64,000 nucleotides of DNA from Thiospirillum jenense (GTDB lineage Bacteria; Pseudomonadota; Gammaproteobacteria; Chromatiales; Chromatiaceae), in NCBI RefSeq assembly GCF_014145225.1, contig NZ_JABVCQ010000007.1, forward strand, positions 62,001 to 126,000. Reading direction: 5' to 3'. Below, piece by piece: positions 40,375-51,166 of the stretch. The translations under genes and the position numbers were made by a program. The notes beneath the pieces were generated by a model. The model was not told the origin of the DNA, did no database searches, and was given only the letters and a program-made list of their open reading frames with translations. Numbering within the stretch: the stretch's first letter is position 1; each line of letters starts with the position of its first letter.

Positions 40375-41492
40375 GTCCAAGGCCCCGTGATGTCAATGGC
40401 GCAGACGAATTGATTAGTGCCAGACACTGATTGACAAAACAGCGTCCGCCCCATTAACTGCGGAATATCTGTAATGATTGTTCCTTGCGGGATAGATGAT
40501 TGGGAATGGATTGGATTCCATAGCCCGGGTAACATCCCGCGAGCAACATTTGCCGCCGTTTCCCACATTTCAACCGGCCAAGCATGGAAGTTATTATCGA
40601 CGGGTGACGGATAAGGTTGCGGGGCATTAGAGAAAGCATTGCTTTTAGAGTGTGAAGACCCGCCGACAGTAATGACTCCTGCTGCGCCTGTATAACTACG
40701 CAACATCAGAGAGGAACTCAATAGACTATAAAATATGGGGGGGGAGGTAGCGCCGGCGGAGTTTGAGGCATTTAAGACGCAAGAATAAAGATCACCAGCT
40801 TTGTAGCTATTCAAATCACCAAAGGCGGCTGCGGTTTTCCATACGTTTTGATCGATAAACAAATACGCCATCTTATCATTTGCAATCAATCGCCACGCCA
40901 TTGGCGTACTATTCGCGGCGTTGGAATGATGAATATAGCGCAATGATGACGCCGTGCTATTCGTACCAGTGTCAACATCCGACATCGTTTCATACAGCGC
41001 AATTAACGCTGTATAGGCAGTCGACGGCGACACCCCATTATCCTGCACACGAATTAACGCCGGACTTGCGTCAAGTGCCGTCCGCGCATACACCGCTTTA
41101 TTCGTGCCACTGTAGCGTTTCTCCCAACCCGCCGGCGCTCGCTTGACGGTGATCGTGCCAGTCGCCGTGCAATCGGCAATTTCACTGGTGGCAAAGGTTA
41201 GCGTCGTGGTATTCGTGACACTTGCCACTCGCCACTCGCCATTTAATGCGGCAGGTTCAGCGCCGGCAATTAAGATCACGGGGCCAACATTGCCCACCAT
41301 TGTAAAACCATGACCGGTGCTGACAGTCAGGGTCGCCACGTCACTCGCAACCGACAACGTCGCCACAGTCACCTGCCCAAAGCCATTCACCAAACAAGCG
41401 TCAAGCAAGCCGATCAAGCTACCCACTTGACCCGTACTGGTGGGTGCGCCCGCTTGCGCCGATTCAAAAAACTTAACGCTAGTATCAAGCAT
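40371..41492 (-). CDS. Tail structural protein
   Basis: 373 aa. The N-terminus (MLDTSVKFFESAQAGAPTST) and the beta-rich middle with Ig-like strands (VASDVATLTVSTGHGF) fit a virion tail protein; the C-terminus has SSSLMLRSYTGAAG and WPVEMWE. I cannot name the part. It overlaps genes on both sides. Confidence 0.6.
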   Translation of the reverse strand: MLDTSVKFFESAQAGAPTSTGQVGSLIGLLDACLVNGFGQVTVATLSVASDVATLTVSTGHGFTMVGNVGPVILIAGAEPAALNGEWRVASVTNTTTLTFATSEIADCTATGTITVKRAPAGWEKRYSGTNKAVYARTALDASPALIRVQDNGVSPSTAYTALIALYETMSDVDTGTNSTASSLRYIHHSNAANSTPMAWRLIANDKMAYLFIDQNVWKTAAAFGDLNSYKAGDLYSCVLNASNSAGATSPPIFYSLLSSSLMLRSYTGAAGVITVGGSSHSKSNAFSNAPQPYPSPVDNNFHAWPVEMWETAANVARGMLPGLWNPIHSQSSIPQGTIITDIPQLMGRTLFCQSVSGTNQFVCAIDITGPWT

Positions 41493-43404
41493 CAGTATTG
41501 CCTATAAATAACAATTCCACGCAATCGGTCAATTCCGTCGGCGGACTGGGTTGCACGGCACGAATTAAATCAACTGGATAGGTGGCGCCATGAACATTAA
41601 ACCGCAAACAATTACCCGTCGCCCAACCCAATCCCCACCCTTCTTTTTTAATCTTAAAATACGCCCGACTGGTTAATGAGTTAATCGGTTCGCAATCGGT
41701 GTTAATGTCACCAACGGCAATTAACCCGAGGTTTTCGCCAATAACTTGATAATCAGTCGCGCTAATAAACTTCACTAAAAAGCGATCAGGATACGCACCA
41801 TCGTTTTTAACCACAATGGGATAAAGCGCATCGTTGTATTGCGCAAGCGGCGCCGAGCCAATTAACGAATCACTCCACGCGCTCGTCCATGTTGATTGTG
41901 AAAACAAATTAGATACCCGCGCTTGCAATGTACCCGCATACATCACACCGGAACAATAACTGCCTTCAATAAACGTGTGCGATAGCGGCGTCATTAACGT
42001 GATTCGACCAGTAATATCGGTTGAGATCACCCGTGCCAAGTCAGCAATGGTATGCTTCACATGATAGGGCGAGGTCAAGCCATTTAATGACAGCGCGGCC
42101 GACAACGTAATTAAACCAGTTGCCCGATCAACTGAATAGAGTGACGGATCAAGTGCCACGCCATTATCACCGACAATAATAGCGCGATACAGCCGCGTTT
42201 GATTCGTGTTAATGACTTGATTGGGTGTTAATGATGAATACGGCGTATCAATCGTATGATGCACCAATACCAAATCACCGGGTTTATAAATCAAGGTTTT
42301 GCCGTCGGGCGGGAGTTTCGCCGCGTCCAATCCCAATAGATTGCTGTCAGGTGGCAAATAAGAACTGGCAACCGCGTTATACACAATCGTTTCGGCACTG
42401 ACCAATTTAGGTCGCCAAATCTTCTCCACTTCTTCAATAATCACAATTGCGTCTGGGTTATACCACGGCTCCAATTTTTGCGCGTCGGTTAAATCCTCAA
42501 CCAAATACCAACGCCCAAAGTTTGCTTTAACCACGCCGCGAGTGTAATCGCATTTAATGATGCAATCATTATCAATTAAAATACCCGTATCATTCACGGT
42601 TTTATTATAAGCAGTGCCAGTCAATGCACTCCAGCGCAATTGCAATGTGCCGGGCTTGACGGGTGAAATGGGAATACGAAACGTCACCGCGTCAACCGGT
42701 TGACTGCCAATCTGTGTTAATAATGACTCCAACGTGATCGTATTCGCCATACCACCAACCCATTGCGTCAAGGCAACCGTGCCAGTGGTGGGATCGAGTG
42801 AACCGACAATAGTGCCAGCGCCGGTCGCCGGTGACGGATCACGATAGATCGCGCCCGCATTGTCAACAAAAACCGACGTGCCAATCTTAAATCGAAGGGA
42901 ATTGCGGGTAATGCGCCGAGCAAAACCCGGTGTGACATCTAAGTCAATGGCGCTCAAGGTCACGGTTTCCGTCGTCGTAGACGGCATCAATGCCGCTTTA
43001 TATTTCACCATAATAGGGTCACCGGGAACACAGTCAACGTCAACCGTCGTGAAATCATAACCCGTTGTCACTAATCGCGTTGATTCGCTCGAATTAGTCC
43101 CTCCATTATCAGTAATACTTTCTCCTTCCGTTCCCATCTCCTTCGATGTCGTCGTATTTCTAATAGCCTGCGCTTTTGATTGTGGATTAAAACTAATAGC
43201 GCCGGTCGTGTAATCCACTGTGCCGGCATTTGCATTTTGCGATGTGTACAAATTGCCGTCAGTATCATCAAGCAACGTCACCGTACCCGATAATTCAGCA
43301 ATAACCCAATTATCACCATTCGATATTGTTGTTTGTGAATAGTCCAACGTAGGTTGATAAAAAGTGCTGAGGTTTACTACAGATAATCCGTTAGCAACTG
43401 GCAT
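41485..43404 (-). CDS. Large tail structural protein
   Basis: 639 aa, beta-rich with no cysteine motif. Segments such as ATGLITLSAALSLNGL and SVDRAT..TG suggest repeated small domains, as in tail-fibre-associated proteins. It shares a general pattern (DNGAIYRDPSPATGAGTIVG, DYTTGAISFNPQSKA) with the next-upstream gene, hinting at related domains. Confidence 0.6.
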   Translation of the reverse strand: MPVANGLSVVNLSTFYQPTLDYSQTTISNGDNWVIAELSGTVTLLDDTDGNLYTSQNANAGTVDYTTGAISFNPQSKAQAIRNTTTSKEMGTEGESITDNGGTNSSESTRLVTTGYDFTTVDVDCVPGDPIMVKYKAALMPSTTTETVTLSAIDLDVTPGFARRITRNSLRFKIGTSVFVDNAGAIYRDPSPATGAGTIVGSLDPTTGTVALTQWVGGMANTITLESLLTQIGSQPVDAVTFRIPISPVKPGTLQLRWSALTGTAYNKTVNDTGILIDNDCIIKCDYTRGVVKANFGRWYLVEDLTDAQKLEPWYNPDAIVIIEEVEKIWRPKLVSAETIVYNAVASSYLPPDSNLLGLDAAKLPPDGKTLIYKPGDLVLVHHTIDTPYSSLTPNQVINTNQTRLYRAIIVGDNGVALDPSLYSVDRATGLITLSAALSLNGLTSPYHVKHTIADLARVISTDITGRITLMTPLSHTFIEGSYCSGVMYAGTLQARVSNLFSQSTWTSAWSDSLIGSAPLAQYNDALYPIVVKNDGAYPDRFLVKFISATDYQVIGENLGLIAVGDINTDCEPINSLTSRAYFKIKKEGWGLGWATGNCLRFNVHGATYPVDLIRAVQPSPPTELTDCVELLFIGNTDA

Positions 43405-43407
43405 AAA

Positions 43408-45267
43408 TTACTCCTCGTTAGTCTCAGCGGGCGGTGTTGTACCATTTGAAAACGATTCAAAATATTCAGATGACAATTCTTGCGATTTGACCGGCGCTTC
43501 AATCACAATCGAGCCTTCTTGAATGGGCGTCGTTGTTAATACAAAATTGACATTACCATTGGTGTCTGGTAATGATCCAGTGATTGTTTGTTGAATATAC
43601 TTTGCGTCGCCATATTCATAAGTAATATCAAACTCCGTACCCATTTCGGGAATAACATCAGGAATCACATACCACTTGCCTTGAATGTAATCAATCAAAC
43701 CATGCCCGCCAGTTCCTTGTAATTTCCCTAGATTATCAGGATCATTATCCTTTAATTCATTCGTTCCCCACGTCACCACCACACTGCCTTTAATAATTCC
43801 CGCATTAGCGCATTGTCCTTTAACTATCGCCGGCGACAAACTACCCGACGGCATTGTGATGTAATTCACAGCCGTTCCCCACGCATAAATAATCTCCGAA
43901 TCAACATCGGGCAATTCGCCGGTCTGCAATACCACAGTACCCGTCGTGAAATCCAACGTCGCACTGCCATAGCTCGAATCGGCGCCGCTTAATTGACCGT
44001 TGCCAGTATCATTAATCTGATACCAACTGTTATTTACCCGATAACTAATACGCAACGTATTAGGTGCGGGAACGGGTAGCAACGTAATCACCCAAACAAA
44101 GCCACGATTCTCAACTGTCACCACCTGACTAGCCGTGTCTTCTACGCGCAATGGTGCGGCTGCCGGCGTAAAAGAGATCGTTTTACTGGTAGTGCCATAA
44201 CTGGGGCAACCGCTATTGAATTGGCACGCGCCGGTTGAATAATTGATCGTGCCGCGTTCAACACCCGCCGCAAATAACACCCCGCCCAAATCTGTAATAG
44301 ATGCACCACTCACAACAAGAGAAAACGACCCGGGTAACACACCCGACCCAGCAAATAAACTCTTATTGGGGCCGACAACGTCCGCCGTCGTCGTATAACT
44401 GACAGCCGTACTCGCCGATTGCACAATCGCCAAACTATCGCCACCGGGCGTGGCATCAGGAATTGCCGTCTCAGTAAATGCGGTAGGAATTAACGGCGCA
44501 TATAAACTGTCCACTTCAATTGAATATTCACCCGTCGCGGCCACGCCCGTTAATAATTGAACGCCATACACAGGAAAGGCGCCGGCGTTATAGCGCGTCT
44601 CATAAATGCGTGTTTTGAGAGTTATAGGTCCGGGATCAAACAGTGACGGCTCAGTGCCAATAAATTCACCGCGCAAGGCTTCGGCCAATTCACAGGTCAC
44701 CCGCCGGACTAGAAATTCGATCTCGCCTTCAGTCCTGGTCGTCACCGCTTCGGTGATTTTTGTCAACCATATAGTTTGGCTATTCGTTTGCTTCCTGGTC
44801 TCATCAAACGCCACCAATTCCATGCGACGCCCGGCGCCCGGCAATTCACCCGTCACTCGTTGCCAAATGGTGATCGCCCGCTGACCAGTACTGTGATCGC
44901 CCCATAAATAGCCTGAATACATCGCCCCGCGCACAATGCTTGATTCGACTTTCGAGCGCAGATCATCATGCTCATCATAAAACGAACCGGTCGAAAACAT
45001 TAACACCGACGCATTCGGATCCGCCGGCGGTTTCATTACCACGACGCCCGCGTCAAGATACTTGTCGGCGCTATCGCTCGTCACCGTTGCATAGATTTTT
45101 CTAATTGAACAATCGCCCGCCGCTCGGTCAACATCGGAAATATCATCAAACACACCGTTGGTATTGCCAGTTGCAATCTCAACGCCCGACATACGCCCAC
45201 CACCATCAGATTCGTCGGTCATCCGTTCCGATTGAAAAAACCGCAAATCACTCGCTATGATTGTCAT
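43408..45267 (-). CDS. Large tail structural protein
   Basis: 619 aa. Beta-rich; repeats of INYSTGACQF, LDFTTGTVVLQTG and IDYIQGKWYV are short strand motifs shared with the gene at 41485. It follows the tape measure directly (one base), the place of distal-tail and hub proteins. Likely a tail-tip or baseplate component. Confidence 0.6.
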   Translation of the reverse strand: MTIIASDLRFFQSERMTDESDGGGRMSGVEIATGNTNGVFDDISDVDRAAGDCSIRKIYATVTSDSADKYLDAGVVVMKPPADPNASVLMFSTGSFYDEHDDLRSKVESSIVRGAMYSGYLWGDHSTGQRAITIWQRVTGELPGAGRRMELVAFDETRKQTNSQTIWLTKITEAVTTRTEGEIEFLVRRVTCELAEALRGEFIGTEPSLFDPGPITLKTRIYETRYNAGAFPVYGVQLLTGVAATGEYSIEVDSLYAPLIPTAFTETAIPDATPGGDSLAIVQSASTAVSYTTTADVVGPNKSLFAGSGVLPGSFSLVVSGASITDLGGVLFAAGVERGTINYSTGACQFNSGCPSYGTTSKTISFTPAAAPLRVEDTASQVVTVENRGFVWVITLLPVPAPNTLRISYRVNNSWYQINDTGNGQLSGADSSYGSATLDFTTGTVVLQTGELPDVDSEIIYAWGTAVNYITMPSGSLSPAIVKGQCANAGIIKGSVVVTWGTNELKDNDPDNLGKLQGTGGHGLIDYIQGKWYVIPDVIPEMGTEFDITYEYGDAKYIQQTITGSLPDTNGNVNFVLTTTPIQEGSIVIEAPVKSQELSSEYFESFSNGTTPPAETNEE

Positions 45268-48200
45268 TTAATGCACCGTTAATCCAGCGTTTTCCAATTG
45301 CGCTAAAAAATCCTGCACGGCATTTTCTGATCCGTACAGTGCCGCGCTATTCAATTCAATCTTATGCACGACCGTTTCAATCACTTTAACCTCGGTGACT
45401 TGATTGACAACTTGATTAACTGTATTAGTCGCGTTAATCGGTGCGGACACAGATTGCATATTTTTTAATGCGGCAGTTTCATTAGCCAAATTCGACATCG
45501 TTTCATTATGCCGCGTATTCTCAGCATTCAATTGTTGTTCAGTACCCGACACCACCGTTGAAGTTTTATTCGACTGTTCTTTTAATTCAACCTGTAGATT
45601 TTCAATTTGCTTACGTTGGATTTGATCTAATAACTGTTGCTGTTCGCGCAACACTTTGATCGCTTCATTATTCCCTTGTGCCTCTGCGTCGGCAATTTGC
45701 GTTTCTAACTCTAATTGTTTTTGTTGCTGTTCAATCTTGAGTGCGCCTAATTTGTCATTATTCAACTCCGCCCACTCTTGTTGTAATGATACCAACCCGT
45801 CCTCGGCGGATTCGGTAAAAGACTGCATTTCATCTTTAGCCGATTTGATAGCACTGCGCAATTCAGCCAAATCCTCGTCACCTAATGCACTCGACCGTGT
45901 TTGCGCAGATTCTAATTGCCGAACATAGTCTGCTAATGATAAATTACCGCTATCGTATTCTGAGTTTAATTCATCCATATGCACAGCAAGATCATCAATT
46001 GCTTTCGCGTGCCGTGCAGCCGCAAGCCCAGCTTGTGTACCCGCCTGATCTAAATCATATAAAAAATCTCTTTGCTTTTCTAAACTCCAACCAAAGCCAG
46101 TAACACTCTTATTTAGTTTAGCCATCGCGTCCGCACTTGCCTGCGCCGCAATGTCATAATACTTCCCTAACTCACCTAATTTAACAATATTGATTCCGAG
46201 TGAGCTGCCCTGCCGCACATTATGATCAGTTGATTCGGCAGTGGCATCGGATAGTTTTTTAGTTGAATCTGCCGCATTTTCGGATGCGGTCGCTGTTTGT
46301 TGCGCGGCTTCGGCGGCATCATTTGCGCTTTTTGCTTGAATATCTAACGCATCCGCAGCAGTCAGCGCCATGTCGACCGCATGTTGCAACTGCGCCACCG
46401 ACTCAGATTCAGCGGCGGTCATCACCCCATCCGCCTGCGCCGCCGCTAAAGCCGCGGACGCCTTTTGTTGCAATGCCTCCGCATGTTCTTTAGCCCCCGC
46501 GGCCGCATCTTGTGCCGATTGCGCTTTCAACTTCGCTAATTCAATTGTTTTAGCATCAACATCATTCGCAGCTTGCGTTGCGGCGGTTTCATCACCCCGT
46601 GCCCGCGCTGTTTCCATTAAAGATTTGGATAAATCAAGCGCAGTTCTCACGGCGATTTGTTTAGTTTCATTTTGCTCCTCATCCAATTCATTGGTACGGG
46701 TAATTGCATCAATTTCACGTTGCATACTTTTAGTGGCGTTTTCAATCGGCGCCACAATTGCTTCGTATTGCTGCGTCACCCCCAATAACGCCGCTTGCCG
46801 GCGTAAATCGGCATCAACTTCTAATTGCTGCGCCGCGGTGTATTTTTGCGCAACATCAATTTTTGCTTGCGAGAAAGCTAAAAACGCCGCTTTAGTATCG
46901 GCAGTTGCCTTATCTTGTGCGGCGGTCAGCGTACTAAACGCATATTCAGCTTTTTTTGCTAATATTTCTAACGAATCAGTTGATTCAACACCCAACCGTT
47001 GCAATGCTAACGAAACGGTCTTACTTGATAAATCGGCTGTATCGCCTGATTCTTTTAATTTAGCATTCAGTTTATCTAATTGCACAGCGATGGCGCCGGC
47101 CGCATCCATATCGCCAGCATCAATAAACTGATTATATTGCTCGGTTAGTTGCGCTATTTTAGCTTTTATCTCATCTGTAGCAGATGAGACTGTTTGCGAT
47201 GAACTTGCTAATTTCTCTAATGCAGCATTAGCTTCATCCGATTTTTCTTTAGCATTTTCCAATACATCTTTGAGATGCTCTAATGACAACGCGGCATCGG
47301 CATTACCGCTTTTAGCCTTATCCAATGCGGTGTTGTAATTTGTTAATGCCGTGTTATAAGCGGTCGTGGCATCAGATGCGTTTTTTTGCGCATCTGTATA
47401 ATTATCAAAACGCGCTGATACCTCATCAAATGATTTTTTTGCATCATCTAAACGCAGTTTTAAGACTTCGTGTTTTGCGCTACTGTCACCCGCTGTATTA
47501 CCCGTGTCGGATAATGCTGTCGCGTACTCACTTGCAGCATTACTTAATGATTGCGCGGCGGACGCCTTATCCTGACTAAATACATTAGTGACGGATTGAT
47601 TGGCTTCATTAGCAGAATCCGCCAAGTTTTTATTTGACGCCGCCATATCATCAGTGCTAGTTTTGATTTGATCTGATGACGACGTCATGGTGTCGGCTAA
47701 TGAGACAACAGCTGCGCCCGCCGTCTCAAAATCATTCACTGCCGATTTCTGTAAATCAGTAAAACGTTGACCTAACTCATGCGCTGATTTAGCGGCTTTA
47801 TCTGCATTTTCTTGCGATGTCAAACCAAAGTTAGCAGCCGCCTGCGTCATTTCCGCATACGCGTATGCTACGGCAACAGCTAATGATAAAAACAACGATG
47901 AAATGACTTTAACTGAACCGCTAAGACCATTCACGATCACGAAAACAGTATCGCCAAACATACTGATATTTTTAATAACAGTGTTGAACGTTTCTTTAGT
48001 ATTAGTAGCGAAATCTTGAATATTCTTAGTGAGATTTTTCCAATCAAATTGTTTGAAAAACTCACCAATTGCTGCGCTCGCCGCTTTGAACGCAGTTAAT
48101 ACCGCGTCACCAATTTCATTCCACACGGGCGTTTTCGCAAAAGCAGTAATACTTGACGCCGCCGAACTGATTTCTGCCTTAAAACCATCGAGAAACCGTT

Positions 48201-49206
48201 CACCGAATGATATTTTTAATTCAGATAACGCACTTTCCAGCGTCAGCATTGCGCCACGAAAAGTATCATTTTGCTGTTGGGCGACACGAGCTGCCGTCCC
48301 TTCACGACCGACTGCCGCCGCCATCGAATCCAGCGCACCACTCGCCGCCTGACCAGTCAATACCAGTGCCGCGCTCGCCGCCTCCACGCCAACCAGCGTG
48401 TCAATGGCACCGACTTTTTCACCGCTCCCCATTTTCGACATTGCTTTTTCAAGCTCGGCAAACATGACTGTCGCGGGTCGCAGATTGCCGTTTAAGTCTT
48501 TGGTATCAACACCTAACTGCCGCAATAACGCAGACGCCTCTACCGTTGGCGCCGCCAGTCTTAGCAGAATAGCGCGTAACGCAGTACCCGCTTTACTACC
48601 CTGAATACCCGCGTCACCGAGCTTACCCGCCATCGCGGCAGTAGCTTCGAGGCTATTGCCGGTAGCCGCAGCCACGGGCGCAACGTACTTCATGGTATTG
48701 CCCAGCGATTCCAGTGTTGTATTCGAGCTTATGAAGGTTGCGGTCAATACGTCAGCAACATGCCCCATCTTGCTGGCTTCTAAACCCATACCGCTAAGAA
48801 TATTTGAGGCAATATCCGCCGCCATACCTAAATCAACAGCGCCCGCCGCCGCTAGATTTAACATGCCGGGCATGGCGTCCAATATTTGATTCGTTTTGAA
48901 TCCCGCCATTGCCAGATATTGCATACCCTCAGCAGCTTGAGACGCGGTAAATTGCGTGGTGGCGCCCAATTCACGCGCTTGTGCCGATAACGCCGCTAAT
49001 TCAGAATCACTCGCTTGTGAGACAGCGCCCACTCTTGCCATAGCGCGTTCAAAATCTGCGGCTTCCTGTATCGCATTCCCGAATAGTGAAGATGTGCCGA
49101 ATGCCACCGCCAGTGCCAAAAACTTCGATTTAATCGAATCAATTACGGCGCTGACATTGTCGCGGGCGTTAATTAAAATCTGGACAGCAAGATTAGCTAA
49201 AGACAT
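45268..49206 (-). CDS. Tail tape measure protein
   Basis: 1312 aa, the largest gene in the window; its length should set tail length. The N-terminal TP901-like core is clear: EAADFERAMARVGAVSQASD, LGATTQFTASQAAEGMQYLAMAGF, MGLEASKMGHVADVLTATF, VAAATGNSLEATAAMAGKLGDAGI. The remainder is coiled-coil, Ala/Gln/Lys-rich, with a hydrophobic part near residue 430. It overlaps nothing and is followed after one base by the next tail gene. Confidence 0.93.
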   Translation of the reverse strand: MSLANLAVQILINARDNVSAVIDSIKSKFLALAVAFGTSSLFGNAIQEAADFERAMARVGAVSQASDSELAALSAQARELGATTQFTASQAAEGMQYLAMAGFKTNQILDAMPGMLNLAAAGAVDLGMAADIASNILSGMGLEASKMGHVADVLTATFISSNTTLESLGNTMKYVAPVAAATGNSLEATAAMAGKLGDAGIQGSKAGTALRAILLRLAAPTVEASALLRQLGVDTKDLNGNLRPATVMFAELEKAMSKMGSGEKVGAIDTLVGVEAASAALVLTGQAASGALDSMAAAVGREGTAARVAQQQNDTFRGAMLTLESALSELKISFGERFLDGFKAEISSAASSITAFAKTPVWNEIGDAVLTAFKAASAAIGEFFKQFDWKNLTKNIQDFATNTKETFNTVIKNISMFGDTVFVIVNGLSGSVKVISSLFLSLAVAVAYAYAEMTQAAANFGLTSQENADKAAKSAHELGQRFTDLQKSAVNDFETAGAAVVSLADTMTSSSDQIKTSTDDMAASNKNLADSANEANQSVTNVFSQDKASAAQSLSNAASEYATALSDTGNTAGDSSAKHEVLKLRLDDAKKSFDEVSARFDNYTDAQKNASDATTAYNTALTNYNTALDKAKSGNADAALSLEHLKDVLENAKEKSDEANAALEKLASSSQTVSSATDEIKAKIAQLTEQYNQFIDAGDMDAAGAIAVQLDKLNAKLKESGDTADLSSKTVSLALQRLGVESTDSLEILAKKAEYAFSTLTAAQDKATADTKAAFLAFSQAKIDVAQKYTAAQQLEVDADLRRQAALLGVTQQYEAIVAPIENATKSMQREIDAITRTNELDEEQNETKQIAVRTALDLSKSLMETARARGDETAATQAANDVDAKTIELAKLKAQSAQDAAAGAKEHAEALQQKASAALAAAQADGVMTAAESESVAQLQHAVDMALTAADALDIQAKSANDAAEAAQQTATASENAADSTKKLSDATAESTDHNVRQGSSLGINIVKLGELGKYYDIAAQASADAMAKLNKSVTGFGWSLEKQRDFLYDLDQAGTQAGLAAARHAKAIDDLAVHMDELNSEYDSGNLSLADYVRQLESAQTRSSALGDEDLAELRSAIKSAKDEMQSFTESAEDGLVSLQQEWAELNNDKLGALKIEQQQKQLELETQIADAEAQGNNEAIKVLREQQQLLDQIQRKQIENLQVELKEQSNKTSTVVSGTEQQLNAENTRHNETMSNLANETAALKNMQSVSAPINATNTVNQVVNQVTEVKVIETVVHKIELNSAALYGSENAVQDFLAQLENAGLTVH

Positions 49207-49211
49207 AATAA

Positions 49212-49628
49212 CTAATTAGTGATTTCACTCAGAATTAAAAAATGGATGTTATTAACCACATACCATGTATCATCAATCGGATCAGATGGACCCGAATCAT
49301 ACAATAATGGTAGTGGTGATATTTCTAGGTAGGAATTATTTCGATCAGGAATAACGACAAATTGACGATTGTCATGTAGAGTCAATGTCAATGATGGTGT
49401 CGGTATATCAAGCAATGCTTTTAATTGATTTAGCGCCGACCGTCTTATCCACGCAAAACGATCACCGCCTAATAAAGTCATTGGGCGACCAGCGAGTTTA
49501 ATCGCTTCTTCAATTACCATCGCGCCCGTCAAACTGTATTCGGCATTCTGTACCACAGGTGTCCAAGTGTATTCATCAATCCACCGCAAACCATTGGGTA
49601 ATTCAAGATCGTTAAGCGTGATTGACAT
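49212..49628 (-). CDS. Tail protein upstream of tape measure
   Basis: 138 aa: ITLNDLELPNGLRWIDEYTWTPV, LLGGDRFAWIRRSALNQLK, VIPDRNNSYLEISPL. In position it corresponds to tail-assembly chaperone or minor tail proteins. No frameshift product is evident. The fragment 49647-49718 lies just before it. Confidence 0.55.
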   Translation of the reverse strand: MSITLNDLELPNGLRWIDEYTWTPVVQNAEYSLTGAMVIEEAIKLAGRPMTLLGGDRFAWIRRSALNQLKALLDIPTPSLTLTLHDNRQFVVIPDRNNSYLEISPLPLLYDSGPSDPIDDTWYVVNNIHFLILSEITN

Positions 49629-49646
49629 AATAAAAACACTGTGAAA

Positions 49647-49718
49647 TCATCTGATTATTCCGATTAAAAAATCACCAATAGACATGAACAGATTTGATCC
49701 TGTGATGTGCGGACATTT
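49647..49718 (-). pseudogene. Remnant of the 3' end of the coiled-coil membrane gene
   Basis: In one minus-strand frame the sequence reads HITGSNLFMSIGDFLIGII then stop, matching the end of the protein at 51803-52300 (HMTGSNLFASLGGFFVGLI). This 3' fragment without a 5' part marks a duplication, with genes 49783-51803 lying between the copies. Confidence 0.65.
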
Positions 49719-49730
49719 AACACTCCTAAT

Positions 49731-49766
49731 AAAACACACGCAGCATGATCGAATTGACCATGCTGC
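49731..49766 (-). terminator. Leftward terminator after the fibre-like gene
   Basis: GCAGCATG-atcgaattgac-CATGCTGC forms an 8-bp stem followed by GTGTGTTTTATT on the minus strand. It would partly separate the fibre block from the tape measure. Confidence 0.65.
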
Positions 49767-49782
49767 AATTAAAAATCAAACG

Positions 49783-50886
49783 TTATTGTTGAAAATAGAT
49801 AGCGCGGACTTTTTGATCTGTCACCGGCGCCCCAACAAACGTAATAGTAGACCCGGACAGCGAGTAATCTTCGGTCAAGTCTTGTAAAACGCCATCAAGA
49901 AACACCTGCACGGTGATTGCGGCAGGAGCAGTCGATAAAGTAAATACCGTGTTTGATCCGTTAACCACTCCGCTGGGCGTCTCACGCTTATATTTTGAGG
50001 CGGCGCCAGTGTTAGCAATTTCATTCAGCGCGGCTACCACACTGGTTTTATTGGTTGTCACGAGCGTTGAAATATCGCCAATTTCAACATCGTGCTCATT
50101 GACCGCTTCAGCTAAAGCTGTCGCGGTAGTCGTTAATGACGCAACACCGATTTTTGTTTCGGCGGCAGTCATTCTGTTCTTAAACGCCAAATCAAAATCG
50201 ATTTGATACCCGGTCTCTGCTGTGCCAATGACGTTAATGAAATTAGACGTCCCAGTCACCGTCGCATCATTATGATCGAAATGATCTACACCGCCAGTTG
50301 TATTCCATAACAAATGATCGTTAACTTTCGCTTCAAAAGCCGCATTCGTGCCAACTTTGAAATAACCCGTTGTGGCGACTTTATACATGTCGCCAGTGTC
50401 TTTTTCCGTCAGATCATTTAATTGAAACGCACTGGCAGCATCTGCACCGCCCGCAACAGTGCCGACATAATTCAATGCATTGCCCAGCGCACTGATGCTA
50501 CCAGCGAGCGTGGAAATGGCGGTGTCTAATTGATTTTTGTTGACAGCGTGGTTATTTTCAGTGCCTTCAATTACATTGACGTAAGCAGAAAAACTAACAT
50601 TACCATCAAACGTCTTACCATTCACATCAATTATCGACGCAAACTGAGCGCCGCCGGTAATCGCCCCATCCGCCACCTTCGCGGCGGTGACGGATTTCGC
50701 TGCTAATTTATAGTCAACAATTGAAAGATCAACGATATTGTCGGTATTAACCGACATAGGCGCTAAGTGCGAGTTATTAACCTCACCTTCGGCAATCAAT
50801 TCTCCGTTAATCGCGGCCAACGCGATTTTTGCCGTGGTAATAGAACGATCTTTATACAATTGTGAGCTTAATTGTGTACGAGCCAT
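49783..50886 (-). CDS. Tail fibre-like structural protein
   Basis: 367 aa. MARTQLSSQLYKDRSITTAK with repeated short units (ITTAKIALAAINGELI; VTAAKVADGAITG) gives a beta-helix-like stalk, then AETKIGVASLTTTATALAEAVNEHD coil and a C-terminal NGSNTVFTLSTAPAAITVQVFLDG domain with VGAPVTDQKVRAIYF, common in phage neck and fibre proteins. Its place between the lysis genes and the tape measure is unusual, and it sits inside the block bounded by the duplication 49647/51803. Confidence 0.65.
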   Translation of the reverse strand: MARTQLSSQLYKDRSITTAKIALAAINGELIAEGEVNNSHLAPMSVNTDNIVDLSIVDYKLAAKSVTAAKVADGAITGGAQFASIIDVNGKTFDGNVSFSAYVNVIEGTENNHAVNKNQLDTAISTLAGSISALGNALNYVGTVAGGADAASAFQLNDLTEKDTGDMYKVATTGYFKVGTNAAFEAKVNDHLLWNTTGGVDHFDHNDATVTGTSNFINVIGTAETGYQIDFDLAFKNRMTAAETKIGVASLTTTATALAEAVNEHDVEIGDISTLVTTNKTSVVAALNEIANTGAASKYKRETPSGVVNGSNTVFTLSTAPAAITVQVFLDGVLQDLTEDYSLSGSTITFVGAPVTDQKVRAIYFQQ

Positions 50887-50947
50887 TAGAATAAATCCTG
50901 TTTAAAAACAACCAATCTCTATCTCTGCCTCAATCTCACTTAATCTA

Positions 50948-51166
50948 TTAACGACAACTCCGAACAGTGCGCTGTATATCGCGGAGATTGCAGACTTCCG
51001 TATCGTGACGACACGACTCACTATTCGCGTATTCAATATCCATTGCTTGCTGACAATAATCATCAGGCATATCAAAAACAAAGCCGTGTTCTAACACCTC
51101 AATTAAACGATGTCCCCGCAATTTCGCGTATGCAGCTAACCCGATATTCTGTATTTTTGCTTTCAC
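50948..51166 (-). CDS. DUF5659-like small phage protein
   Basis: 72 aa: NIGLAAYAKLRGHRLIEVLEHGFVFDM...MDIEYANSES fits the DUF5659 pattern (laayL...Gh.l........FvF.......YxN). Role unknown. It overlaps the collagen-like gene by four bases. Confidence 0.6.
   Translation of the reverse strand: MKAKIQNIGLAAYAKLRGHRLIEVLEHGFVFDMPDDYCQQAMDIEYANSESCRHDTEVCNLRDIQRTVRSCR

Noticed and set aside
46370-47131. Long plus-strand ORF (253 codons) within the tape measure gene
   Set aside because: It is antisense to the tape measure coding sequence and Ala/Cys-rich, as expected of a shadow frame; there is no ribosome site.
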